Assembly (NCBI GenBank): GCA_018710945.1
Contig: DVIW01000020.1
Span: 31,046 to 95,045 of the forward strand
Direction of reading: 5' to 3'
Origin: Candidatus Aphodovivens avistercoris
GTDB lineage: Bacteria > Actinomycetota > Coriobacteriia > Coriobacteriales > Eggerthellaceae
Length of the DNA: 64,000 nucleotides
Positions 49,570-58,567 of the stretch are shown one piece after another. Position 1 is the stretch's first letter. The number at the start of each line of letters is the position of its first letter. Made by a program: the position numbers and the translations under genes. Below the pieces are notes generated by a model. It ran no database searches, had not been told where the DNA came from, and saw only the letters and a program-made list of their open reading frames with translations.

Positions 49570-50529
49570 TCACGGCCCGGGGTGCGCGCGGGTCGATCCG
49601 AGGTGCCAAAGGGACGCCCGCTCGGCGGCGGCCACCACGTGCTCCAGCGTGACGGCGGTGGTCACCGAGCCGATGCCGCCCGGCACGGGCGTGAGCGCCG
49701 CCACCACCGGCTCCACCGACGAAGCGTCCGCATCGCCGCACATCGCGCCCGTCTCGTCGAAGCTCACGCCCACGTCCAGCACCGTCTGCCCTTCGCGGAA
49801 GAAGCTGCCGTCGAACGCCCGCGCCCGACCCGTCGCCAGCACGACGACATCCGCCGCACGGCAGGCCGACGGCACGTCGCGCGTGCGGGAATGGCACAGC
49901 GTCACCGTGGCGTCGCGCGCGGTGAGCAGCAGCGCCAGCGGGCGGCCCACCACCAGGCTGCGCCCCACCACCGTCACGCGGGCACCGGAAAGCGGCACGT
50001 CGTAGAAGTCGAGCAGGCGAACGCACGCCTCAGCCGTGGAGGGGGCGAACCCCGCTGCGGAAAAAGGAGCAGAGGCGTCGCCTGCACCTGCCGCCTCGCC
50101 GCACAACCCGGATGAGGACGGCAGCAGCGCGTCGCCCGCCAGCACGCTTGCCAGAGAAGCCCGCGTGATGCCGTCAACATCCTTCGCGGGGGCTATCAGC
50201 GCGCACGCCGCCGCCTCGTCCAGCCCCGCTGGCAGCGGGCGGAACAGCAAGCAGCCATGGATGGAGGCGTCAGCGCTCACCGCGGCGAGGGCCGCTTCCA
50301 ACTGCTCCTGCAACGCGTCGGCGGGAAGCGCCTGTACCTGCACGCCCACCCCTGCCGCCTCGGCGCGCTTCGCCAGCGTGCGCTCGTAGGAAAGATCGCC
50401 CGGGTCGGCCCCCACGCGCACGACGGCCAGCGTCGGCCGCACCCCGCGCCGCATCAGCGCATCCGCCCGCGCCCGCGCGTTTGCCACCACCGCGTCCGCA
50501 ACCGGCTTCCCCCGCAACAGCTTCGCCAT
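49570..50529 (-). CDS. folD: FolD methylene-THF dehydrogenase (cyclohydrolase motif altered)
   Basis: 319 residues. FolD family: KDVDGITRASLASVLAG, STAEACVRLLDFYDVPLSG, VTVVGRSLVVGRPLALLL (NADP loop) and PGGIGSVTTAVTLEHV. The catalytic YxxxK motif of bifunctional FolD (Lys for cyclohydrolase) reads YERTL here; the next Lys is two residues further on. So it may be dehydrogenase only, with FchA doing the cyclohydrolase step. A ~20-residue Ala/Gly-rich insert (about 140-160) sits before FAPSTAEA. The extreme C-terminus (SLWHLGSTR) is read from a fragment of the GGTGCCAAAGGGAC repeat. It lies 156 bp downstream of fchA. Confidence 0.9.
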   Translation of the reverse strand: MAKLLRGKPVADAVVANARARADALMRRGVRPTLAVVRVGADPGDLSYERTLAKRAEAAGVGVQVQALPADALQEQLEAALAAVSADASIHGCLLFRPLPAGLDEAAACALIAPAKDVDGITRASLASVLAGDALLPSSSGLCGEAAGAGDASAPFSAAGFAPSTAEACVRLLDFYDVPLSGARVTVVGRSLVVGRPLALLLTARDATVTLCHSRTRDVPSACRAADVVVLATGRARAFDGSFFREGQTVLDVGVSFDETGAMCGDADASSVEPVVAALTPVPGGIGSVTTAVTLEHVVAAAERASLWHLGSTRAHPGP

Positions 50530-50685
50530 CGAAACCTCCCGTCCCTTTGTCGATTCCGCCCATTATAGCCGCCGCCCAGCGGCGCAACGGACGCAACGCC
50601 GCCGCAGGCCCAGCAACACGGCGGCAGCGCGCAAGCTCAACGGCAGCCCCGACGCCCTGACGCCCGCTAACCGCAAAAGGGCAGT

Positions 50686-51303
50686 TCAGCGCAGGATTCC
50701 CATCACCAGCGAGGCGACGGCGTTTGCGCGTACCTCGGCGCTGACCATCATCTCGTTCACCTCGGCGCGGTAGCGCAGCACGCGGTCGGGGTCGGTGATG
50801 CTCTCCATGTTCAGGAAGATGTTCATGGCCGCCGACACCAGCGCGCCGCGCGCCAGCACGGCGGCGGCCCCGGCGTCCGACACCGCCAGCTTGCTGCCGT
50901 GGTGCGCCAGGTAATCGGCCTCGTCGATGACCTTCGAGCACGCGCGCATGATGTCCAGCGGAACGTCGCAGGCCGGGCCGAGCGCCTCTTGGATGGCCTG
51001 CTGGCGCGCCGCCGCCTCGGCTTCGGTGCCGCGCGGAAGCCGGTAGGCGCGGTTCAGCGGCAGGTACGCCTGCGCGTCGGCTTCCACCAGCTCAAGCAGG
51101 CGCGCGCGCAGCTGCGCCAAGCGGTCGAGCGACGCCAGAATGCCCTCCTGCGCCTCAGCATACTTCGGCTTGCCCACGGCCAGGTTGCCCACCATTGCCG
51201 CCAGCGCCGCCGCCAGCGCGCCCGCATAGGCGCTGGCCCCGCCGCCGCCCGGCGCCGGATCGGCCGACGCCAGCCGCTCGAGGAATTCCGTGTCCAGGTT
51301 CAC
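50686..51303 (-). CDS. fchA: methenyl-THF cyclohydrolase / formiminotransferase-cyclodeaminase family (FchA)
   Basis: 205 residues, all-helical. LASADPAPGGGGASAYAGAL is the conserved opening of the FTCD_C/FchA family, and SKLAVSDAGAAAVLARGAL the conserved middle. In acetogens and other anaerobes FchA hydrolyses methenyl-THF to formyl-THF. Its place between fhs and folD supports that rather than histidine degradation. The GTG at 51303 is used, with AGAGG 5 nt upstream; the longer frame to 51420 lacks conservation. Confidence 0.87.
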   Translation of the reverse strand: MNLDTEFLERLASADPAPGGGGASAYAGALAAALAAMVGNLAVGKPKYAEAQEGILASLDRLAQLRARLLELVEADAQAYLPLNRAYRLPRGTEAEAAARQQAIQEALGPACDVPLDIMRACSKVIDEADYLAHHGSKLAVSDAGAAAVLARGALVSAAMNIFLNMESITDPDRVLRYRAEVNEMMVSAEVRANAVASLVMGILR

Positions 51304-51441
51304 CGCAGCCTCTTTTCGATCATCGGGAAACGCACGGCGGGAAAAGGATCGCCCGCCCTTCCCCAACCGGAAAACGCACGGTCGGGATTGTAGCAAACGG
51401 CCAGCTCCACCCCGCATCAAGACGAAGGGCGCAAAGAAAAA

Positions 51442-51473
51442 GCGGCTGGCAGCGCCACCGCGCCGCCAGCCGC
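51442..51473 (-). terminator. intrinsic terminator after fhs
   Basis: GCGGCTGGC and GCCAGCCGC, a 9-bp stem with a 14-nt loop, followed on the minus strand by TTTTTCTTT. It is close behind the fhs stop, so fchA and folD are probably reached by read-through or their own promoter. Confidence 0.75.
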
Positions 51474-51485
51474 CCGCGAAAGCGC

Positions 51486-53174
51486 TTAGAACAGGCCCGA
51501 GATCTTGCCCGTCTCGTCCACGTCGATCTTGAACGCCGCCGGGTTCTTCCCCAGGCCGGGCATCGTCATGATGGAGCCCGTCAGCGCCACCACGAAGCCG
51601 GCGCCGGCGCTCACCTTCACCTGGCGCACCGTGACGTCGAACCCACGCGGAGCGCCCAGCTTCGTCTGGTCGTCAGAGAACGAATACTGGGTCTTGGCCA
51701 TGCACACCGGCATGCCGCCGAAGCCCAGCTCTTCAAGCTTCGCCAGCTCCTTCTTGGCGGCGGGCTCGAACACCACGCCGTCGGCGCGGTAGACGCGCTG
51801 CGCAATGGCTTCGATCTTCTCGGCCAGCGAGAGGTCGTCGCCGTAGGCGAACTGGAAGGTGTCGGCGCTGCGGCCGGCCTCGTCGCCCTCGGCGCACAGG
51901 CGCACCACCTCGTCGGCCAGGGCCAGACCGCCCTCGCCGCCCTTCGCCCACACCTGCGACAGCGCCACGTTCACGCCCAGCTCGCGGCACTTGCGCTCCA
52001 CCAGCTCCACCTCGGCGGGCGTGTCGGTGGGGAACTCGTTGATGGCCACCACGCACGGCAGGTTGTACACCTGCGTGATGTTCTCCACATGTTGCAGCAG
52101 GTTGGGCAGGCCGGCCTCCAGCGCCTCCAGGTTCTCGTAGTCCAGCTGGTCCTTCGGCACGCCGCCGTGGTTCTTCAGCGCGCGCACCGTGGCCACCACC
52201 ACCACGGCGTCGGGCTTCAGCCCGGCCAGGCGGCACTTGATGTCCAGGAACTTCTCCGCACCCAGATCGGCGCCGAAACCGGCCTCGGTGACGCAGTAGT
52301 CGCCCAGGGCCATCGCCATGCGCGTGGCCATGATGGAGTTGCAGCCGTGCGCGATGTTGGCGAAGGGACCGCCGTGCACGAACGCGGGCGTGCCTTCGAG
52401 CGTCTGCACGAGGTTCGGCTTGAGCGCGTCCTTGAGCAGCGCGGTCATGGCGCCTTCGGCGTGCAGGTCGTGGGCGGTGACGGGCTTGTCGTCGTAGGTG
52501 TAGCCCACCACGATGCGGCCGAGGCGCTCCTTCAGGTCGGTGATGGAGGTGGCCAGGCAGAAGATAGCCATCACCTCGGAGGCCACCGTGATGTCGAAGC
52601 CGTCCTCGCGCGGGACGCCGTTGGCCTTGCCGCCCAGGCCGTCCACGATGAAGCGCAGCTGGCGGTCGTTCATGTCCACCACGCGCTTCCAGGTGATCTT
52701 GCGCACGTCGATGCCCAGCTGGTTGCCGTTGTGGATGTGGGCGTCAAGCAGCGCGGCCAGCAGGTTGTTCGCCGCGCCGATAGCGTGGAAGTCGCCGGTG
52801 AAGTGCAGGTTGATGTCCTCCATGGGCACCACCTGGGCGTAGCCGCCGCCCGCCGCGCCGCCCTTGATGCCGAACACGGGGCCCAGCGACGGCTCGCGCA
52901 GGGCCACCATCACGTTCTTGCCGCGCTTGGACAGCGCGTCGGCCAGGCCCACCGTCGTGGTGGTCTTGCCCTCGCCCGCCGGCGTGGGATTGATGGCCGT
53001 CACCAGGATGAGCTTGCCCGGCTCGTGCTGCTCGTTGCGCAGCAGGTTGTAGTCGACCTTCGCCTTGTAGTTGCCGTAGCACTCGAGGTACTTCTCGTCG
53101 ATGCCGGCCTTCTGGGCGATCTCCGTGATGCGCTCCGGCTCGCACGCCTGCGCGATTTCGATGTCGGACAGCAT
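51486..53174 (-). CDS. fhs: formate-tetrahydrofolate ligase
   Basis: 562 residues, the usual length. It makes 10-formyl-THF from formate, ATP and THF. Seen are the ATP-site [52 protein letters not shown] and the C-terminal [32 protein letters not shown]. The ATG at 53174 follows GGGAAGGGAG. It heads the fhs, fchA, folD series that converts formate to methylene-THF for purine, Met and serine supply, or in reverse. Confidence 0.96.
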   Translation of the reverse strand: MLSDIEIAQACEPERITEIAQKAGIDEKYLECYGNYKAKVDYNLLRNEQHEPGKLILVTAINPTPAGEGKTTTTVGLADALSKRGKNVMVALREPSLGPVFGIKGGAAGGGYAQVVPMEDINLHFTGDFHAIGAANNLLAALLDAHIHNGNQLGIDVRKITWKRVVDMNDRQLRFIVDGLGGKANGVPREDGFDITVASEVMAIFCLATSITDLKERLGRIVVGYTYDDKPVTAHDLHAEGAMTALLKDALKPNLVQTLEGTPAFVHGGPFANIAHGCNSIMATRMAMALGDYCVTEAGFGADLGAEKFLDIKCRLAGLKPDAVVVVATVRALKNHGGVPKDQLDYENLEALEAGLPNLLQHVENITQVYNLPCVVAINEFPTDTPAEVELVERKCRELGVNVALSQVWAKGGEGGLALADEVVRLCAEGDEAGRSADTFQFAYGDDLSLAEKIEAIAQRVYRADGVVFEPAAKKELAKLEELGFGGMPVCMAKTQYSFSDDQTKLGAPRGFDVTVRQVKVSAGAGFVVALTGSIMTMPGLGKNPAAFKIDVDETGKISGLF

Positions 53175-53268
53175 GGGTTGGGCTCCCTTCCCCTGGTGGA
53201 TTGGCGGGAACCATTGTACTCGCGACGGCCTGCGAAAACGGCGCCGCGCCGCCCAAGGGCCGGAATTG

Positions 53269-53790
53269 CTAGCCTTGCGGAACGCACTCGTAGCGCGGGT
53301 CGATCTCGCGGCCGTTGATGAAGCACTCGTGCAAATCGACCAGGGGGATGTCGTCGGGAACGTGGATCGAAGGGTTGCGGCGCAGGATCTCGATGCGCGA
53401 CACGTGACAGTTGTGCAGGCGGCACACCTGGGCGCGCACGGGCCACACCATGCAGCCGGCGCCGTCGGCGGCTTCCAGGCAGCAGCTTTCCCGGTGCCGG
53501 TCGATCGGGCGGATACCGCGCTCGACCATATAGGCGCGGATGCGCGCCACTTCCTCGTGCGTCATCGCCAGCACGTTCACCTGGCAGCAGCGGCCGCAGC
53601 GCTCGCATTCGGGATAGCTGTTCTCGCCGTCGAAGTGCAGCGGGAAATCGGCGCCTTTGTCGGCCGCAGCGGGCTGCGCGCTCGAAGCCGCCGAAGCCGA
53701 AGCCGCCGCGCCCGCAGCGTCCGCCGATCCCGCGTCGCGCCGGCCGTCCTGCGGCTGCGGCTGCGCCTCCGCCGCCTCCCCTGCGCTCAT
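53269..53790 (-). CDS. YkgJ family cysteine cluster protein
   Basis: 173 residues. About 45 Ala/Gln-rich N-terminal residues are probably disordered. The core follows, with [16 protein letters not shown] (CxxCGxCC) and further Cys in [25 protein letters not shown], the zinc or Fe-S binding pattern of YkgJ/UPF0153 proteins. No function is established for this family member. The ATG overlaps the coaX stop by 4 nt (ATGA), so it is co-translated with coaX. Confidence 0.85.
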   Translation of the reverse strand: MSAGEAAEAQPQPQDGRRDAGSADAAGAAASASAASSAQPAAADKGADFPLHFDGENSYPECERCGRCCQVNVLAMTHEEVARIRAYMVERGIRPIDRHRESCCLEAADGAGCMVWPVRAQVCRLHNCHVSRIEILRRNPSIHVPDDIPLVDLHECFINGREIDPRYECVPQG

Positions 53791-54557
53791 GCGCGCGCCT
53801 CGTAGATACGGCGCAGGCCTTCCAGGGTCAGCTCGGAGTTCACCGCGGTGATGGTCTGCGAAAGCGGCGCCACCCGCACGGCCAAACCGCCCGTTGCCAC
53901 CACAGGCGCCGTATAGCCCAGCTGGTCGAACACGCGCTTCACCAGGCCGTCAACGCGGTCGGCCTCGCCGTAGACGATGCCCGCCTGGATGGCCTGGGCG
54001 GTGTTGCCGCCGATGGCGGTGTGCGGATCCTCAAGCTCGATGGCCGAAAGGCGGTTCGCGTGCGAGAACAAAGCCGAAGCCGACGTCTCAACACCCGGAG
54101 CGATGATGCCGCCCACGAACACGCCGTCGCAGTCGATGACCTCGATGTTCGTGGCCGTGCCGAAATCCACCACCACCACGGGCGCACCGTACAGCCCGCG
54201 CGCCGCCACGGCGTCGGCCACGCGGTCAGCGCCGATCTCCGATGGGTTCGCGTACGCCGTGGGGAACAGCTCCGGCCCCGCCGCGTCCGCTGTGCACACC
54301 AGCGGCTCCTTCCCCACCAGCTTGCGCACGGCCGCCTGCCACCCGTGCGTCAGCTGGGGCACCACCGATGCCAGAATCGCGCCGCGCAGCCGGGCCGCGT
54401 CCAGCCCCTCCGACGCCAGAAGCGGCATCAGCTTCAGCCGCAGCTCGTCGGCGGTGTGCTTCTTGTTCGTGGCGATGCGCCACATGTGCGCCAGCTCCTC
54501 GCCGTCGTAAACGCCGATGACCGTCTGGGTGTTCCCCACGTCGATGGCAAGCAACAT
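53787..54557 (-). CDS. coaX: type III pantothenate kinase
   Basis: 256 residues, ASKHA-fold kinase that phosphorylates pantothenate in the first step of CoA synthesis. MLLAIDVGNTQTVIGVYDG (phosphate loop and catalytic Asp), NPSEIGADRVADAVAAR, VVVDFGTATNIEVID and FVGGIIAPGVETSASALF are diagnostic. CoaX is insensitive to CoA feedback and needs a monovalent cation. The gene is divergent from the two-component system with a 182-bp gap. Confidence 0.95.
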   Translation of the reverse strand: MLLAIDVGNTQTVIGVYDGEELAHMWRIATNKKHTADELRLKLMPLLASEGLDAARLRGAILASVVPQLTHGWQAAVRKLVGKEPLVCTADAAGPELFPTAYANPSEIGADRVADAVAARGLYGAPVVVVDFGTATNIEVIDCDGVFVGGIIAPGVETSASALFSHANRLSAIELEDPHTAIGGNTAQAIQAGIVYGEADRVDGLVKRVFDQLGYTAPVVATGGLAVRVAPLSQTITAVNSELTLEGLRRIYEARA

Positions 54558-54594
54558 ATTCCCAACGTCCTTCCTTCGCTTGTGCGCAGACGGC

Positions 54595-54600
54595 TATAAT
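54595..54600 (+). promoter_or_regulatory. -10 element of the two-component operon
   Basis: TATAAT, perfect consensus. No good -35 is seen at 17-18 bp, so activation by a regulator, perhaps the response regulator itself, is likely. It lies 140 bp upstream of the response-regulator start. Confidence 0.5.
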
Positions 54601-54739
54601 CAGGTGAAAGCCGCCGTGCGGGTTCCCATTATACGGGCAACCGCCCCTGATCGGCGGCAAACCGCGCCCCGCGCGCCGGCAGCAGGCCGCGCGCCGCAGG
54701 CAAACGCGCCCCCAGGCGCAGGCAGGAAAGGCAGATGGC

Positions 54740-55435
54740 ATGAGCGACACCCCCGCCCGCATCCTTCTGGTGGACGACGAGCCGTCCATCACCGAGTTCG
54801 TGTCCTACGCGCTGAAGAAGGAGGGCTTCCACGTAGACGTGGCCGACAACGGCGAAAGCGCCTTCGACATGGCGCTGAAAAGCCCCTACGACCTGTTCAT
54901 CCTGGACATCATGCTGCCCGGCATGGACGGCTACGAGCTGTGCCGCCGCCTGCGGTCGAAAACCTCCGCGCCGGTGCTGTTCCTTTCGGCGCGCGACACC
55001 GAGCTGGGCAAGGTAGTGGGCCTGGAGATCGGCGGCGACGATTACCTGGCCAAGCCGTTCGGCGTGCGCGAGCTCATCGCCCGCGTGCGTGCGCTGCTGC
55101 GCCGCGGCTCCGGCGGCGATTTCCCCACCGCCTCGCGCGCGGTGACCGCCGGCGGCATCACGCTGGACGAGGACGCGCACACCGCCAAGGGCGATGCAGG
55201 CGCCATCGAGCTGACGCCGCGCGAGTTCGAGCTGCTGGCCTGCCTGATGCGCAACGCCGGCAAGGTGGTGACGCGCGAGGATCTGCTGCGCGACGCCTGG
55301 GGCTGGGAGTACCTCACCGAAACCAAGACGGTGGACACCCACATCAAGCGCCTGCGCGACAAGATAGAGCAGGCCGGCTACGACCCCGGCCTGGTGGAGA
55401 CGGTCCGCGGCTACGGCTACCGGTTCCGGCAGTAG
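54740..55435 (+). CDS. response regulator, OmpR family
   Basis: 231 residues. Receiver domain: acidic pair DDE in LLVDDEPSITEFV, phospho-acceptor Asp in FILDIMLPGMDGYELC, Thr/Ser in VLFLSARD and Lys in DYLAKPFGVRELIARV. The C-terminal winged helix is seen in LTPREFELLACLMRNAGKVV, VDTHIKRLRDKIE and VETVRGYGYRFRQ. ATG with GGAAAGGCAG upstream. The sensor kinase gene begins 22 bp after its stop. The target genes are not known. Confidence 0.94.
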   Translation: MSDTPARILLVDDEPSITEFVSYALKKEGFHVDVADNGESAFDMALKSPYDLFILDIMLPGMDGYELCRRLRSKTSAPVLFLSARDTELGKVVGLEIGGDDYLAKPFGVRELIARVRALLRRGSGGDFPTASRAVTAGGITLDEDAHTAKGDAGAIELTPREFELLACLMRNAGKVVTREDLLRDAWGWEYLTETKTVDTHIKRLRDKIEQAGYDPGLVETVRGYGYRFRQ

Positions 55436-55457
55436 GCGGAAGGGACGGAGGCGCCCC

Positions 55458-56501
55458 ATCAAGCGGCTGCAGACATACTTCGCTTTGCTGGCAACGCTGC
55501 TGTCGGTGCTGACGGGCACGCTTGCGCTGTGTGTGTGGTTCCTGACCTCCGACACGACGGTGGCCATCTTCTTGCTGCTTGTTCCGTTGGGGCTTGTCAC
55601 GTTCGGGCTGAGCCTGCCCATCGGCCATTTCCTGGCCGAGCCGCTGAACCTTTTGGAGCAGCAGGTGAAGGCGTTCAACGCCGGGGGCGACGTGACCTTC
55701 ACCTCCGACGGACGGCTCTACGAGGCCGACGAGCTGGCCTCCACCATCTCGGCCCTGGTGAAGAAGTCGGCCAGCCAGCAGCAGGACCTCGTGCTGCGCG
55801 AGCGCCAGCAAGCGGCCTTCGTCAGCGACGTAGCGCATGAGCTGCGCACCCCGCTGACCGCCATCCGGGGCAACGCCGACCTGCTGCGCGACCCCGACCT
55901 GCCGCCAGAGCTGCACGACAAGTTCTGTACCATCGTGGTCAGCGAGAGCGAGCGGCTGACGCGCCTGGTGAACGACCTGCTGACCCTGCAGCACATCGAG
56001 GACGGCACGCGCCCCTTGAACCTGGCGCGCGTCAACCTGCGCGACCTGTCCCAAAGCGTCGTGGACGCGCTGCGCCCCGTGCTGGCGCAGCGCGATGCGA
56101 ACGTGCAGGTGGTGGGCGAGGCGCCCGACGTGCTGGGAGATGTGGACCAGCTGCGCCAGGTGGTGTCGAACCTGGTGGACAACGCCAGCCGCTTCATCGA
56201 GCCAGGCGGGCACATCACCGTTGAGCTGTTCGGACTGCGCGGCAACTCCATCGTGGCGGTGAAGGACGACGGCTGCGGCTTCGGCGACGTGGACCCCAAG
56301 CTGCTGTTCCAGCGGTTCTACCGCACCGACGCCTCGCGCAGCCGCGGAACGGGCGGCACGGGACTGGGGCTTTCCATCGTGAAGTCCATCGTCGAGTCGC
56401 ACGACGGCACCGTTGAAGCGGTGAACCTGCCGGAGGGCGGGGCCTGTTTCATCGTCGCCATCCCCTCGATTCCGCCGCAGCCCGCCCCCGCGGGGAAATA
56501 G
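55458..56501 (+). CDS. sensor histidine kinase, probable AUC start
   Basis: About 347 residues. Two close membrane segments (about 8-30 and 37-60) are separated by only ~6 residues, so the signal may be sensed in the membrane. HAMP-like linker, H-box FVSDVAHELRTPLTAIRGNA, N-box NLVDNASRF, DDGCGFGDVD and GTGGTGLGLSIVKSIVESH follow. There is no ATG, GTG or TTG in frame before 55485. GGAGG (55447-55451) is spaced 6 nt from ATC at 55458, which gives the typical opening (M)KRLQTYFALL. The TTG at 55485 has no ribosome-binding site and would cut into the first membrane segment. So the start is probably AUC, or the start codon has been lost. Confidence 0.88.
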   Translation: MKRLQTYFALLATLLSVLTGTLALCVWFLTSDTTVAIFLLLVPLGLVTFGLSLPIGHFLAEPLNLLEQQVKAFNAGGDVTFTSDGRLYEADELASTISALVKKSASQQQDLVLRERQQAAFVSDVAHELRTPLTAIRGNADLLRDPDLPPELHDKFCTIVVSESERLTRLVNDLLTLQHIEDGTRPLNLARVNLRDLSQSVVDALRPVLAQRDANVQVVGEAPDVLGDVDQLRQVVSNLVDNASRFIEPGGHITVELFGLRGNSIVAVKDDGCGFGDVDPKLLFQRFYRTDASRSRGTGGTGLGLSIVKSIVESHDGTVEAVNLPEGGACFIVAIPSIPPQPAPAGK

Positions 56502-56518
56502 CCGGAACCGGCCCGGCC

Positions 56519-57631
56519 CTACGCCTCGTACAGCACGGCGCCGCTGGTGAAACCGCCGCCGAAGCCCACGAGGACCACCTTGTCGCCCGGGTGGATGCGC
56601 CCGGCGTCGTAGGCGTCGGAAAGCGTCATGGGGATGCAGGCCGACGACGAGTTGCCGCGGTGCGCGATGGAGATCTGGAAGCGGTCGAGCGGCAGCTTCA
56701 TGCGCTTGGCGGCGTACTTGATGATGCGCTCGTTGGCCTGGTGGGGCACGATGAACGACACGTCCTCGATGGTGAGGCCGGCGCGCTCCAGCACCTCGTC
56801 CACAGCACGGCCCATGGCCTCCACGGCGAACTTGAACACCTTCTGCCCGTGCATGTACAGCGTCTGGCGCGGACGGCCCGCCTCCACAGCCTCCGTCACG
56901 CCCAGCTCGGCGTCGATGCGCGCCAGGCCGGGGTCGGCCGCCTGCGCCGCCTCAAGCGAGACGCCCTGAGCGTCGAAGGGCTGCGGCGCGTCGAACGCGG
57001 TGGGGCAGGTGAGCGCGTTGTCGGTGTCGTCGTCGTTGCGCAGGTAGGTGGCCAGGATGCCCGCGCGCTCGTCGCTCCATTCCACCACGGCAGCACCCGC
57101 GCCGTCGCCGAAGAGCACGCAGGTGTTGCGGTCCTCCCAGTTCGTGATGCGGGTCAGGCGTTCGCCGCCCACCACCAGCGCGCGGCGGAACGCGTTGCGG
57201 CCCGACGCCCCCGCGGCGCCGGCGGCCGACGCAGCCATCATGGACTCGGCGATGCCCAGACCGTAGATGAAGCCCGTGCACGCCGCGTTCATGTCGAAGG
57301 CGACGGCGTTCGACAGCCCCAGCCGGCGGCGCAGCAGCGCGGCGCAGGTGGGCACCATCACGTCGGGGGTAGCGGTGGAGTACACGATCAGATCGATTTC
57401 CTCCGGGTCGATGCGGCGCTCGTTGAAGCCGCCCTCGTCCCAGCCCAGCGCGGCGCGCGCGGCGCGCTCCGCCAGGTCGACGTTCGTCTCGTCCACGCAG
57501 ATGCGGCGCGTCTTGATGCCCGTACGCGTGGTGATCCACTCGTCGCTGGTGTCAACCAGCGCGGTCAGATCGTCGTTGGCAATCTCGAGAGCGGGCAGCG
57601 CTTTCCCGCAGCCGATTATCGTGCAACCCAT
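56519..57631 (-). CDS. fabH: 3-oxoacyl-ACP synthase III
   Basis: 370 residues. FabH condenses acetyl-CoA (or a branched acyl-CoA) with malonyl-ACP to start fatty-acid synthesis. Catalytic Cys in DMNAACTGFIYGLGIAES, His in FIVPHQANERIIKYAAKR and Asn in IAHRGNSSSACIPM are present, with the N-terminal DTSDEWITTRTGIKTRR. A ~45-residue insert at about 210-255 (after NDDDTDNALTCP) lengthens the usual ~330 residues. The ATG at 57631 was taken in place of 57709. It stands alone here, convergent with the sensor kinase. Confidence 0.93.
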   Translation of the reverse strand: MGCTIIGCGKALPALEIANDDLTALVDTSDEWITTRTGIKTRRICVDETNVDLAERAARAALGWDEGGFNERRIDPEEIDLIVYSTATPDVMVPTCAALLRRRLGLSNAVAFDMNAACTGFIYGLGIAESMMAASAAGAAGASGRNAFRRALVVGGERLTRITNWEDRNTCVLFGDGAGAAVVEWSDERAGILATYLRNDDDTDNALTCPTAFDAPQPFDAQGVSLEAAQAADPGLARIDAELGVTEAVEAGRPRQTLYMHGQKVFKFAVEAMGRAVDEVLERAGLTIEDVSFIVPHQANERIIKYAAKRMKLPLDRFQISIAHRGNSSSACIPMTLSDAYDAGRIHPGDKVVLVGFGGGFTSGAVLYEA

Positions 57632-57681
57632 GTGGCCATTCTCCCGTCTTCGGCGTATCGCCGGTTCAACGTCATCGCAAA

Positions 57682-57705
57682 GGCGCGCTCCTTCCAGAGC
57701 GCGCC
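57682..57705 (-). terminator. hairpin after bioY
   Basis: GGCGCGCTC and GAGCGCGCC, a 9-bp perfect stem with a 6-nt loop, followed on the minus strand by TTTGCG. It separates bioY from fabH. Confidence 0.6.
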
Positions 57706-57748
57706 TCAACAGTATAGCGAATGGATCCGGCTTGTGCGCGCCCCGCCG

Positions 57749-58360
57749 CTAACGCTGCGCGCGGGCTTTGCGCAGGGCAGGGACAGCGCGGCGCACGCCG
57801 GCGGCCACGGACACCGCAACGGCCAGCTTCGCTAAATCGGGAACGATGAACGGCGCGATGGCCGCCAAGAACGCCGGCAGCGGGCCCATGCCAGCCACCG
57901 CCATCAGCTGCATCCAGCCGCACACGTACGACACCAGCAGGAACACCAGGCACGCCGCGAAATCGCGCACCCAGCCGGCGCGGCCCGAACGGCCGCCGTC
58001 CCGCGCACCGCCGGACAGGGCGCGCAGCAGCACAAAGGCCGCAACGGCGCCCAGCAGGAAGCCCCACAGAAAGCCGCCCGTGCCGCCCGCCAGCATGCCG
58101 ATGCCGCCGCGCATGCCGGAGAACACCGGCACGCCCACCGCTCCCAGCGCCAGATAGCAGACGAGCGCCGCCAGGCATTCCGAGGGCTTCAGCACCAGCA
58201 GGGCGAACGCCAAGACGAACGTCTGAAGCGTGAACGGCACCGGCCCCAACGGGACCGACACCCAGGCCGACACGGCCAGCAGCGCCACGGTCATGGCGAC
58301 GTAGACGATGGACTGCGTGCGCGAGCGGGCTGCTGCGCGGTTCACGACGTTCGCGGACAT
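57749..58360 (-). CDS. bioY: BioY biotin transporter S component
   Basis: 203 residues with about six membrane segments. The BioY fold is recognised by VSVPLGPVPFTLQTFVLAFA and YLALGAVGVPVFSGMRGGIG plus MLAGGTGGFLWGFLLGA. It binds biotin as the S component of an ECF transporter. No EcfA or EcfT genes are in the window, so it uses a shared module or acts alone. The ATG at 58360 follows GAAGGGAAGGGGAAGCCC. A minus-strand TATACT near 58397 may be its -10. No BirA-type operator palindrome was found. Confidence 0.92.
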   Translation of the reverse strand: MSANVVNRAAARSRTQSIVYVAMTVALLAVSAWVSVPLGPVPFTLQTFVLAFALLVLKPSECLAALVCYLALGAVGVPVFSGMRGGIGMLAGGTGGFLWGFLLGAVAAFVLLRALSGGARDGGRSGRAGWVRDFAACLVFLLVSYVCGWMQLMAVAGMGPLPAFLAAIAPFIVPDLAKLAVAVSVAAGVRRAVPALRKARAQR

Positions 58361-58567
58361 GGGCTTCCCCTTCCCTTCGGGTTCAAGCAAGTTAGTATAG
58401 CAAAGCGCTATGAATAGATTGCGGAGCGCGGGCGCAGACACAATCTGCGGACAGAGCCCGCGTTGCGACGAGGAATGCCAACGACGGGCCGCAGCGATCC
58501 GCGCCACGGATCGCCTCGACCCGCACGCCGCCGCCAGAGCCTCCGCCCCGGCCCGCGACGGCCCGCC

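Noticed and set aside
57682..58440. BirA operator upstream of bioY
   Set aside because: No TTGTnAACC-type dyad is present, and BirA here lacks a DNA-binding domain.
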